Shown one piece after another: positions 27,995 to 36,458 of a stretch of 64,000 nucleotides of DNA. How positions within the stretch are numbered: the first letter of the stretch is position 1; each line of letters begins with the position of its first letter. Location of the stretch: assembly GCA_017621815.1 (NCBI GenBank), contig JAGASK010000049.1, positions 62,001-126,000 of the forward strand, written 5' to 3'. This DNA comes from Lachnospiraceae bacterium. GTDB taxonomy: Bacteria > Bacillota > Clostridia > Lachnospirales > Lachnospiraceae. Under the pieces are notes generated by a model. It searched no databases and was not told the DNA's origin. It saw nothing but the letters and a program-made list of their open reading frames with translations. The translations under genes were made by a program, and so were the position numbers.

Positions 27995-29626
27995 ATGAAA
28001 AAGGTAAAAAGATTAGTAAGTATTTTATTGGTTCTTACCATGGTACTTGCACTTACGGGCTGCGGAAGTAAGTCTGCAGCAGACAGCTTGGATGAAGCAG
28101 CAATAACAGAAACGGCTCCAGAAGAAACAACATCAGCTGAAGAAACAACAGAAACTGAAGCCGCAGAGTTAGATACTTCTGAAAGAGTGGATTTAGTATT
28201 TTACGTAATGGGTGATGCGCCTGCGGATGAAAAGATGGTTGAGGATGCGATTAATGAAATTCTGCTGGAAAGAGTAAATGCAACGATCGATATGCAGTTC
28301 TCTACCTGGACAGATTTCCAGCAGAAATACAGCCTTGAGCTGACAGCAGGTTCTGCAGATTTGATTTATATTGCTAACTGGCTGAATTACGGACAGCTTG
28401 CAACAAGCGGGGCTTTTGAGGAATTGGATGGTCTTCTTGATACAGTTGCTCCTGCATTAAAAGAGACTGTGGGTGAGGCCAATTTAAATATGTGCCGTGT
28501 AGACGGCAAGATTTATGCAGTTCCCTGTGCATGGGCTGAATATGTCTGCAACGGTATCAAATATCGTGAAGATTTAAGGGTTAAATATGACCTTCCCGTA
28601 CCGGACAGTCTTGAAAACTTTGAAGCATATCTGTTAGGAATTAAGGAAAATGATCCCAATCAGGGTCTTTTAACTGTAACTACAGAGGAAAGCCAGGGCT
28701 TTTTAACAGCATTTGATGCTGCCTGGATTTTTAATATAAAGTATCCTTGGGTAAATACCAACGGACTTCCTTATGGTCTGGCATCAAATTATGATACACC
28801 TGCAGATGTATATGACTACTGGTACTCAGATGATTTCGTAGAAGACATGAAACTGATGAAGAAGTGGGCTGACCTTGGCTTCTGGTCAAAGAGCGCTTTA
28901 TCAGATACAAATAACAGCGAATCTTATAAGAATGGTTTGTGTGTAGCAGAAATTGCAGGGCAGAACCCTAATAAGCAGATTACAGCTCTTCAGGACTTCA
29001 AAAATGACGGTCATGATGACTGGCAGTCAGAATATCTTGCATATGGTGAAGTTACAAACACAATTTATCCGGGACACGCAACACAGAATGGTACTGCAAT
29101 AGTACGTGGATGCAAGAATCCTGAAAGAGCTTTAAAGGTACTTGAAATTCTCATGACAGATGAAGAAGTTAACAGACTGGTTCAGTATGGTATTGAAGGA
29201 GTACATTATGAAATTGATGATCAGGGTATTTATCATAATTTAAATTCTGCCAGTCCGACATTTGCATATGAAGGGTTCAATACATGGGCTCTTAGAAATG
29301 GAGAGTTCAAACTTCCTCAGGAAACAGATGTTGTATTAAATGAAATGTTTGATAAGTATGAAAAATTAGGTGAACAGACTAAATTCCCTAATGTAAACAT
29401 TTATAACGGATTCAGTGAAAATTATGATGCATATCAGGCAGAAAGAACTGCAGTATCTAACGTTATGAAGCAGTATCTGGCTCCGCTTCAGGCAGGTCTT
29501 GTTGATGATGTTGATGCAGCAGTAGCAGAATTCCGTCAGAAAATGACAGACGCAGGTATTGAAGTCTGCCGCGATGGTTTTAAGGAACAGTGGGCTGCTT
29601 ACTGTGAAGAATATGGTTATAAATAG
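27995..29626 (+). CDS. Extracellular solute-binding lipoprotein of the ABC importer
   Basis: A 543-residue LipO/YtcQ-type substrate-binding protein. The signal MKKVKRLVSILLVLTMVLAL ends in lipobox LTGC with Cys23 as the lipidated residue. A Glu/Thr-rich linker follows, then the family 1-like binding domain beginning VDLVFYVMGDAP. AGGAGG precedes the ATG. It delivers oligosaccharide to the two permeases encoded just upstream. Large size and order permease-permease-binding protein are typical of the LplB/YtcP class. Confidence 0.93.
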   Translation: MKKVKRLVSILLVLTMVLALTGCGSKSAADSLDEAAITETAPEETTSAEETTETEAAELDTSERVDLVFYVMGDAPADEKMVEDAINEILLERVNATIDMQFSTWTDFQQKYSLELTAGSADLIYIANWLNYGQLATSGAFEELDGLLDTVAPALKETVGEANLNMCRVDGKIYAVPCAWAEYVCNGIKYREDLRVKYDLPVPDSLENFEAYLLGIKENDPNQGLLTVTTEESQGFLTAFDAAWIFNIKYPWVNTNGLPYGLASNYDTPADVYDYWYSDDFVEDMKLMKKWADLGFWSKSALSDTNNSESYKNGLCVAEIAGQNPNKQITALQDFKNDGHDDWQSEYLAYGEVTNTIYPGHATQNGTAIVRGCKNPERALKVLEILMTDEEVNRLVQYGIEGVHYEIDDQGIYHNLNSASPTFAYEGFNTWALRNGEFKLPQETDVVLNEMFDKYEKLGEQTKFPNVNIYNGFSENYDAYQAERTAVSNVMKQYLAPLQAGLVDDVDAAVAEFRQKMTDAGIEVCRDGFKEQWAAYCEEYGYK

Positions 29627-29655
29627 GATTTATTCTATACCCCCATATTAATGGA

Positions 29656-29685
29656 AACGGCCGGCACTCATTGCCGGCTGTTTTC
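29656..29685 (+). terminator. Terminator after the binding-protein gene
   Basis: GCCGGCA (29660-29666) pairs with TGCCGGC (29672-29678) and is followed by TGTTTTC. It probably attenuates rather than fully ends transcription, since related genes follow. Confidence 0.7.
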
Positions 29686-29752
29686 GCATTATTCTTGAAA
29701 TAAAGAGTTTTCAAAGCACGTTTTTTAATATTTGCCAACAGGAGATAAATCG

Positions 29753-31378
29753 ATGAAACAGGAGATGCTGAGAAATAAGGTAAAAGGATTTCTGGATGTA
29801 AAGGGAAGAAAAATTGTAAATGAAGATGGTGAAGAGATACTGCTGACAGGATGGGGTCTTGGCAACTGGCTGCTTAGTGAAGGATATATGTGGCTTACTA
29901 ACGGATATGAGAGATTTGACAGGCCAAGGCGCATGGAGGCTGTGATAGAAGAGCTGACAGGTAAAGAATTTGCTGCGGAATTCTGGAAAAGATTCAGGGA
30001 TACATATATTACCGAAGAAGATATTTGTTATATGGCAGAGCTTGGGTACAATTCGGTAAGAATTCCTTTAAACAGCAGGTTGTTTATATCGGAAGAACCG
30101 GGGAAAATAATATTTCTGGAAGAAGGCTTTATGCTGTTAGACAGATGTCTTTCCTGGTGTAAAAAATATGGATTGTATGCTTTTTTGGATTTGCATGGCG
30201 CTCCGGGCGGACAGACCGGCGCAAATATTGATGACTGTATTGACGATATGCCCAGGCTCTTTATGGACCAGGACTGTTTTGATAAGGGTATTGCGCTTTG
30301 GAAAGAAATAGCAAGGCGTTATAAGGATGAATGGATAGTGGGAGGATATGATCTTTTAAATGAGCCTATCCGCCCTAAAAGATTTGAAACAGACCCGGAT
30401 GTGGATTATCTGCTTCCGAGACTTCAGGAATTTTATGAGAAAGCCATTGCAGCGGTAAGGGAAATAGATAAAAGGCACTTATTTACTTTAGAGGGACATC
30501 ATTGGGCATCAGATACAAGTATTTTTCACAAAAAATATGATGATAAGATGATAATTCATTTCCACCGCTATGCCTGCCTGCCGGATATATCAAGCTATAG
30601 GGAATTTACAGAACTTTCCGAAAAACTTAATTGTCCATTATGGCTGGGAGAAACCGGAGAAAATGTAATAGAATGGTTTACTGCCATGTATCCGCTGGCC
30701 GCAGAGCTTTCTGTCGGTTATAATCTCTGGCCCTATAAAAAAATGAATTGTAAAAATTCACCCTGTAGTGTAAAAAAACCAAAGGATTGGGAGTTTCTTA
30801 CAAATTATGCAAAAAAGGGAAAACATCCAGGCTATCGGAAAGCGCAGGAAATATTGAACGAATATCTGGAAAATATGAAGCTTTCAAACTGTGAACTGCA
30901 TCCGGAGGTAACTAATGCTGTTTTCAGACAACCAGGATGTATTATCAGAGGAACGGATTTTAATCAGTTTCCCGGAAGGGGAATTTCCTGCTCAGGCATT
31001 TTCCCGGAGGAAAATATTTACGGATACAGAATGGGAATGGGCATGGAAATCAGGAATAAGTTTCCGGACAGTAAGCAGGAATTTGGATTTGACTGCAGAT
31101 GGCGGCGATTCGTACTTGTCCTTAAAGAAAAGGAATTTGCGGATTACAGTCTGTTTGATATCAAGCAGGGAAGCAGGATTTGGATTCATTTATTCGTAAA
31201 TGAGGATGCTGAAATTATAGTTTCTGAAGGGGAAAAGCTGCTTTATAGCTGCAAGCTCACGGCAGATGACAAACGTCAGAAAATAGGTCCGGTTTCTCTG
31301 TCCGAAGCTGAGAAAAGTGTGATTCGGATTGAAGCCGCAGGCGGAGAGGTTGAAATAGAGGAAATTATAACGGCATAA
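29753..31378 (+). CDS. Glycoside hydrolase family 5-like enzyme, intracellular
   Basis: The first 370 or so residues are a GH5 (beta/alpha)8 barrel: GWGLGNWLLSEGYMW, YNSVRIPLNSRLF, FLDLHGAPGGQTGAN, acid/base Glu204 in YDLLNEP and nucleophile Glu300 in WLGETGEN. A C-terminal beta-rich domain of about 150 residues follows. It resembles exo-beta-1,3/1,6-glucanase subfamilies more than endocellulases. No signal peptide, so it acts on imported oligosaccharides. ATG 29753 follows GGAG by 8 nt; the TTG at 29732 has no ribosome site. Exact bond cut is not known. Confidence 0.85.
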   Translation: MKQEMLRNKVKGFLDVKGRKIVNEDGEEILLTGWGLGNWLLSEGYMWLTNGYERFDRPRRMEAVIEELTGKEFAAEFWKRFRDTYITEEDICYMAELGYNSVRIPLNSRLFISEEPGKIIFLEEGFMLLDRCLSWCKKYGLYAFLDLHGAPGGQTGANIDDCIDDMPRLFMDQDCFDKGIALWKEIARRYKDEWIVGGYDLLNEPIRPKRFETDPDVDYLLPRLQEFYEKAIAAVREIDKRHLFTLEGHHWASDTSIFHKKYDDKMIIHFHRYACLPDISSYREFTELSEKLNCPLWLGETGENVIEWFTAMYPLAAELSVGYNLWPYKKMNCKNSPCSVKKPKDWEFLTNYAKKGKHPGYRKAQEILNEYLENMKLSNCELHPEVTNAVFRQPGCIIRGTDFNQFPGRGISCSGIFPEENIYGYRMGMGMEIRNKFPDSKQEFGFDCRWRRFVLVLKEKEFADYSLFDIKQGSRIWIHLFVNEDAEIIVSEGEKLLYSCKLTADDKRQKIGPVSLSEAEKSVIRIEAAGGEVEIEEIITA

Positions 31379-31389
31379 GGAAGTATCAG

Positions 31390-32772
31390 ATGAAAAACAT
31401 GGAAAAGAAAATGGCATATCAGGCCGATATACGGGAATTTATAAAAGGCATTTTTTTAATCGGACTTCCTATTATGATCCAGACGCTGGTTAACAGTCTG
31501 GTAAATATGGTAGATGTATTTATGGTAGGCCAGCTTGGAGAAGTATCCATTACTGCTTCGTCACTGGGGAATTCATGGTTTTTCATGTACGCACTGTTAA
31601 TTGGCGGCATAACTGCAGCGGGAAGTATATTTATTGCCCAGTATTGGGGAGCAAAGGAAACAGCGGAAATTCATAAATATATGGGAATTATGTTTGTGGG
31701 TACCGGAATGCTCATGTTGATATTCGGTCTGCTGTCCATATGCGGCAGTGGTTTTGTAATCAGACTTTATTCAAAAGACCCGGCAGTAATTGATTGCGGC
31801 AGCAGGTATATCAGAATTATTGGTTTCAGTTATTTTTTATTTCCGATTACAAATGTATTTGTAACTGCACTGAAAAGCACTGAGAATGCCAGGATACCGA
31901 TGGTTGGCACATTATTATCGCTTTTTTGTAATCTTACTTTGAATTATATTCTGATTTTTGGTCATTTTGGAGTGCCGAAGTTAGGTGTTACAGGCGCTGC
32001 AATTGCTACTTTAATTGCCAGAATTATAGAATTCCTGTTTATAGCGGGATACGTGTTTATAAGAAGGCCTGCTATAGCAGCTGGTTTTAAAGCTTATTTT
32101 TCTTTTAGTAAAATACAGATTGTGGAATATATCAGATATGGCTTTTTTATAATTCTGGGTGAATGTATTTATGCAGTGGGGACGGCCGTTTATAATGTAG
32201 CTTATAAATATACCGGTACAGAATCTCAGGCCGCCCTGCAGATTGTAAACAGTCTTAGTAATCTGGCAATGGTTACGGCTATTGGTATCGGACAAAGCGC
32301 AGGAGTAGTTGTCGGTAAACAGCTTGGAAAGAATGAAATAGATAAGTCAAAACGGTTTTGTAATCTGTACTTGTTGTTTTCAGGATTTTTCAGTTTGCTT
32401 ATGGCACTTATGGTGGTTTTGGTGGAACCTTGGTTTGTTGAATGCTTTCAGATCGGAACCCAGGCAAAAGAATATGTTATGAAAATGACATGGGTTTTGG
32501 CATTAACGTTACCCTTTAAAGGAATAAACTTTACAATCGTAACCGGAATTTTAAGAAGCGGAGGCGACAGTAATTATTGCTTTCTTGCCAATTTTATAGG
32601 AACCTGGGTAGTTGGAATACCACTGGCTTTTTTAGGGGCAGCGTTGCTTCATCTTCCGGTTTATTATGTATATCTTCTGATAGGGGCGGATGAAGTCAGC
32701 AAGTTCATTATTTGCTTACCCAGAGCTTTGCATTATCGTTGGGCTCATAACCTGTCATTGTCCGAAAAATAA
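31390..32772 (+). CDS. MATE-family transporter in the glycan locus
   Basis: The 460-residue protein has 12 membrane segments and MATE features: LIGLPIMIQTLVNSLVNMVD, FMVGQLGEVSITASSLGNSW and GIGQSAGVVVGKQLGKNE. It starts 11 nt after the GH5 gene, with AAGGAAG upstream, so it belongs to the same transcript. A role in exporting a by-product or an aglycone is possible; this is inference. It is divergent in sequence from the MATE at 22.9 kb, so it is not a recent duplicate. Confidence 0.9.
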   Translation: MKNMEKKMAYQADIREFIKGIFLIGLPIMIQTLVNSLVNMVDVFMVGQLGEVSITASSLGNSWFFMYALLIGGITAAGSIFIAQYWGAKETAEIHKYMGIMFVGTGMLMLIFGLLSICGSGFVIRLYSKDPAVIDCGSRYIRIIGFSYFLFPITNVFVTALKSTENARIPMVGTLLSLFCNLTLNYILIFGHFGVPKLGVTGAAIATLIARIIEFLFIAGYVFIRRPAIAAGFKAYFSFSKIQIVEYIRYGFFIILGECIYAVGTAVYNVAYKYTGTESQAALQIVNSLSNLAMVTAIGIGQSAGVVVGKQLGKNEIDKSKRFCNLYLLFSGFFSLLMALMVVLVEPWFVECFQIGTQAKEYVMKMTWVLALTLPFKGINFTIVTGILRSGGDSNYCFLANFIGTWVVGIPLAFLGAALLHLPVYYVYLLIGADEVSKFIICLPRALHYRWAHNLSLSEK

Positions 32773-32833
32773 ATATGTGTTAGTATAAATATTGAAATAT
32801 AGTTGTTTATTTGAATTAATGGAGAAAAATAAA

Positions 32834-33835
32834 GTGGCATCACGAAAAGTAACAATAAAGGATGTGGCAAGGGAAGCAGGTGTTTCCATATCCACAGTAT
32901 CTAACGCACTGAACGGAGTGGATGTTCTTCATCCTGACACAAAACAACATATTCTGGAAGTGGCCGACAGACTGCATTATATACCGAATTTAAACGGAAG
33001 AAATCTGAAATCGCAGGCTACGAAAGTAATCGGGCTTTTTCTTACATCAATTAAGGGTCCCTATTATGGGGTATTGGCTGATTCCATTTACCAGAGCTGT
33101 AAGAAGAATGGCTATGAATTAAATATCTTTATAAGTGATAAGGCTGACAATATGATGACAAATATATTGGGAAAGCGGATAGACGGAGCAATAATTCTCA
33201 ATGAATTTGTGAGGGAAAAAGAAATAGGAATTTTGCTGGAAAATGAGGTTCCCATTGTATTTATTGACAGGGAACAGTTAGGTGAGAATGTTTCCAGTGT
33301 TGTTTTTGATTCTTATCATGAAGGAGAGCTGGCAGCAAAGTATTTGCTGGAACTGGGACACACTACATTTGGCTATATGCGGGGTGTTGAAAACAACTTT
33401 GATAACTCGGAAAGACTAAGGGGCTTTCAGAATATATTGGGAAAAGCAGGTATTACGTTACAGGAAGATTATATTCTGAATGGCGCGTTTGAAAGGGAGG
33501 CAGCTTATAATTCCATGAAGGATTTTCTGGAGCTCGGAAAACCTTTGCCGGAAGCTATTTTTGCTGCAAATGATGAGAGTGCTATCGGTACCATAACGGC
33601 GCTGATGGAGGAAGGCATAAAAGTGCCTGAGCAGGTCAGCATAATGGGATGTGATGACATTGAAGCGGCACAGCTTATAAAACCTTCTATTACGACTATC
33701 AGAACCTCCTTTGAAAAACAGGGGATATTAGCGGTAAATCATCTTATAGCATTAATCAAAGGAGAAGAAGGCGGCTGCATAGAGGTGCTTCACGGAAGGA
33801 TTATACCAAGAGAATCCACTTGTCCAAGGGAATAG
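32834..33835 (+). CDS. LacI-family transcriptional regulator
   Basis: A 333-residue repressor with the DNA-binding head VTIKDVAREAGVSISTVSNA and LNG hinge entry, followed by a periplasmic-binding-protein-like sugar domain (VIGLFLTSIKGPYYGVLADS to the C-terminal GRIIPRESTCPRE). GTG 32834 was chosen because GGAG (32821-32824) lies 9 nt before it; the in-frame ATG at 32819 overlaps the site. Three near-identical 18-bp palindromes (25322, 25449, 33859) in this locus are the probable operators. The inducer is presumably the imported sugar. Confidence 0.92.
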   Translation: MASRKVTIKDVAREAGVSISTVSNALNGVDVLHPDTKQHILEVADRLHYIPNLNGRNLKSQATKVIGLFLTSIKGPYYGVLADSIYQSCKKNGYELNIFISDKADNMMTNILGKRIDGAIILNEFVREKEIGILLENEVPIVFIDREQLGENVSSVVFDSYHEGELAAKYLLELGHTTFGYMRGVENNFDNSERLRGFQNILGKAGITLQEDYILNGAFEREAAYNSMKDFLELGKPLPEAIFAANDESAIGTITALMEEGIKVPEQVSIMGCDDIEAAQLIKPSITTIRTSFEKQGILAVNHLIALIKGEEGGCIEVLHGRIIPRESTCPRE

Positions 33836-33858
33836 GGAAGTCCTGTTTTTTACGCAAA

Positions 33859-33876
33859 AATAAAAACGTTTTAATT
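33859..33876. promoter_or_regulatory. LacI-type operator 3 before GH30
   Basis: AATAAAAACGTTTTAATT differs from operators 1 and 2 at a single position. It ends 13 bp before the GH30 ATG and abuts the AGGAGG-like ribosome site, so a bound repressor would act as a roadblock or cover a downstream promoter. Confidence 0.7.
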
Positions 33877-33889
33877 ATGGAGGACAAAC

Positions 33890-35230
33890 ATGAAATTATT
33901 GTTAAACAGTACAAATTACAGTCAGAAAGGAATTCAGAAAAAGCAGCAGGAATATACCTTTATTACAGATAAAGAAAGGGAAAATGAGCTTTTAAACCTT
34001 CATCCTGAAGTTGAATATCAGAGGTTTGAAGGTTTTGGAGGCGCCCTTACGGATGCTGCCGGATATGTATATTCGCAAATGTCCGGTGATGATAAGAAAA
34101 GGATGCTTGATGCTTACTTTAGTGAAAAGGGAATCGGATATAATAGAGTAAGAATACCAATCGACAGCTGCGATTTCTCCGTGGAACAGTTTCAGGCGGT
34201 TACGGATAAAGAGGATTTGGAGTTTAAAACCTTTTCGCTTGAAAGAGAAAAAAAATATATTTATCCTTTATGGGAAGATATAAAGAGATTATCTGCAGAT
34301 GTGGAAGTCATGGTAACGCCCTGGTCACCCCCAGATTTTATGAAAATGAATGAAGAGAGAATTCAGGGCGGCAGCCTTAAGGAAGAATATAAAGGAGTTT
34401 ATGCGGAATATTTATGCCGTTACATAGAGGAGCTTCAAAAAACCGGAATTCCTGTTAAGAGGATGAGTATCCAGAATGAACCCAAAGCGGTGCAGACCTG
34501 GGATTCCTGCATTATGAGCAGCGAAGAGGAAAAAGTATTTTTAAGGGATTATCTGTATCCTGCTATGGAAAAGCATGAACTTACAAATGTGGAAATCTTT
34601 ATATGGGACCATAATAAAGAAAGAGTTTTTGAACGGGCCTGCGCTATTATTGATGACACTACAGCTCATATGGTGAAAGGAATTGCTTTCCACTGGTACA
34701 GCGGGGATCATTTTGAAGAGCTTCAGATGGTAAAAGAAAAATTTCCGTTTCTTAAATTGATTCTGTCAGAAGCGTGTATTGAATACAGCAAATTCGGTGC
34801 AGATGAAGAGCTTAATAATGTAAAAAAGTATGCTCATGAGATAATCGGAAATCTGAATGCAGGAATGAATGCTTTTTATGACTGGAATATTCTTCTTGAT
34901 GAAAGTGGCGGTCCCAATCATGTAGGCAATTTTTGTGATGCGCCTTTTCTGTATCATACAGGAGATAAAAAACTGGAAGAGAGAATGACCTTGTCCGCTA
35001 TAGAGCATTTTGGAAAATATATTAAGCCGGATGCAGTGCGGATTGGGCATTCCCGTTATACAGATGATATTGAAGTTACGGCATTTAAAAACCCGGATGG
35101 AAGCATTGCAGTTGTGATGCTGAATCAGACGGAAAAAGCCCTGCCGGTTACGCTTCGGATAAAAGATGAATGTGTATCACTGGAGTTAACGGCATGCTCT
35201 ATTTCAACAGGCATTATTACCGAATGGTGA
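33890..35230 (+). CDS. Glycoside hydrolase family 30 enzyme
   Basis: The 446-residue intracellular enzyme has the GH30 start RFEGFGGALTDAAGYVY, barrel segment YNRVRIPIDSCDFS, VMVTPWSPPDFMK, acid/base Glu197 in SIQNEPKA and nucleophile Glu294 in LILSEACIE, then a C-terminal beta domain ending VTLRIKDECVSLELTA. Family activities include beta-glucosylceramidase, beta-1,6-glucanase and beta-xylosidase. The motifs fit the GH30_1/3 side rather than the xylanase subfamily (inference). GGAGG precedes the ATG. No signal peptide. GH88 follows after 13 nt, so they form one operon. Confidence 0.9.
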   Translation: MKLLLNSTNYSQKGIQKKQQEYTFITDKERENELLNLHPEVEYQRFEGFGGALTDAAGYVYSQMSGDDKKRMLDAYFSEKGIGYNRVRIPIDSCDFSVEQFQAVTDKEDLEFKTFSLEREKKYIYPLWEDIKRLSADVEVMVTPWSPPDFMKMNEERIQGGSLKEEYKGVYAEYLCRYIEELQKTGIPVKRMSIQNEPKAVQTWDSCIMSSEEEKVFLRDYLYPAMEKHELTNVEIFIWDHNKERVFERACAIIDDTTAHMVKGIAFHWYSGDHFEELQMVKEKFPFLKLILSEACIEYSKFGADEELNNVKKYAHEIIGNLNAGMNAFYDWNILLDESGGPNHVGNFCDAPFLYHTGDKKLEERMTLSAIEHFGKYIKPDAVRIGHSRYTDDIEVTAFKNPDGSIAVVMLNQTEKALPVTLRIKDECVSLELTACSISTGIITEW

Positions 35231-35243
35231 GAGGAGGAATCAT

Positions 35244-36365
35244 ATGAGTGAAGTGAAAAAAGAAAAGGTTCCGGATTTTTATCAGAAGGCTTTAGAGCAT
35301 GCTTTGTATATGACAAAAATAAATCTGGACAGATTTTCATGCGGTTATCCCCATGTAAGTAAGGGTGGAATTTATCAGCCGGAAGCTAATACATTATGGA
35401 CCTCTTCTTTTTATGTGGGTCTGTGTTATTTGGCATATGAAATAACGGGAGAAGAAAAGTTTTTGCAAAACAGAAAGTTTTATCTTGAGGATTTTTACCG
35501 GAGAATACATGACGGAAATTTTTTTGACCATGATTTGGGATTTCTTTATACTTTAAGCAGTGTGGCGGATTATAAACTGACAAAGGATGAAAAATCAAAA
35601 GAGCTCTTTCTTTATGCCGCGGATAAACTGTCGGAACGCTTTCATGAAAAAGGAAATTATATCCAGGCATGGGGGAAAATGGATGAGAAATATCCCAATG
35701 TAAAAATTATTATTGATACTATGATGAATCTGCCTCTGCTTTATTACAGCGGAAGTGAAAAAAATAAACGGATTGCTTATGCACATGCAAAAACAGCAGC
35801 CCGGTATTTGATAAGAGATGATTTTAGCAGTTATCATACTTATCTGATGAATCCTGAGACCGGAGAGGGAGTAGAGGGCAGGACACATCAGGGATATCGG
35901 GATGAATCCATCTGGGCGAGAGGACAGGCATGGGCAGTTTACGGCTTTGCGTTATCCTATGCTTATACCGGAGATGTGCAATTTCTTACGATTGCCAGAA
36001 AGGCGGCAGAAGTATTCAGAAAAAATCTCCCCAAAGATAATGTTCCATATTGGGATTTTACTTTTACAGATGAGAATCCGGATGTGAGAGATACCTCCGC
36101 AGGGGCAATTTACTGCTGTGGTCTTTTGGAGCTTTGTGGGCATGTGGGAGCAGAGGAAGCCGCTTCTTATCTGAAGCAGGCAGATTGTATTATGCAGTTA
36201 CTTTATGAGAATTACAGGGTAAAGGATATGACAGAAGGCAGAGGAATTTTGACTGAGGGAGTGTATCACAGAAATGATGGGGCAGAAGAAAGTGTAATCT
36301 GGGGTGACTATTTCTACATGGAAGCAATAATAAGAAGACTGAAAAAATGGGACAGATATTGGTAG
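35244..36365 (+). CDS. Glycoside hydrolase family 88 (unsaturated glucuronyl hydrolase)
   Basis: The 373-residue alpha/alpha6 barrel removes 4,5-unsaturated uronic acid from the non-reducing end of oligosaccharides made by polysaccharide lyases. Visible are ANTLWTSSFYVGLCYLAYE, the catalytic-site FFDHDLGF (Asp97 after His96), IIDTMMNLPLLYY (Asp158) and QGYRDESIWARGQAWAVYG. These fit GH88 better than GH105. No lyase is encoded in the window, so the substrate (glycosaminoglycan, xanthan-like or other) is undetermined. AGGAGG lies before the ATG. It ends the glycan operon. Confidence 0.88.
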   Translation: MSEVKKEKVPDFYQKALEHALYMTKINLDRFSCGYPHVSKGGIYQPEANTLWTSSFYVGLCYLAYEITGEEKFLQNRKFYLEDFYRRIHDGNFFDHDLGFLYTLSSVADYKLTKDEKSKELFLYAADKLSERFHEKGNYIQAWGKMDEKYPNVKIIIDTMMNLPLLYYSGSEKNKRIAYAHAKTAARYLIRDDFSSYHTYLMNPETGEGVEGRTHQGYRDESIWARGQAWAVYGFALSYAYTGDVQFLTIARKAAEVFRKNLPKDNVPYWDFTFTDENPDVRDTSAGAIYCCGLLELCGHVGAEEAASYLKQADCIMQLLYENYRVKDMTEGRGILTEGVYHRNDGAEESVIWGDYFYMEAIIRRLKKWDRYW

Positions 36366-36373
36366 AAAATGAT

Positions 36374-36434
36374 AAAAGATTGTGCAATATGCTTTTCGTG
36401 GGCAAGCTTTCACTGTCATATCGCACAATCTTTT
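36374..36434. terminator. Bidirectional terminator between convergent genes
   Basis: AAAAGATTGTGC (36374-36385) pairs perfectly with GCACAATCTTTT (36423-36434); an inner ATATG/CATAT pair extends the stem. It lies between GH88 (+) and the DUF4173 gene (-), and has A/T tracts on both sides. Confidence 0.8.
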
Positions 36435-36458
36435 CTGTATGGCTGAATTGTTATAAGG

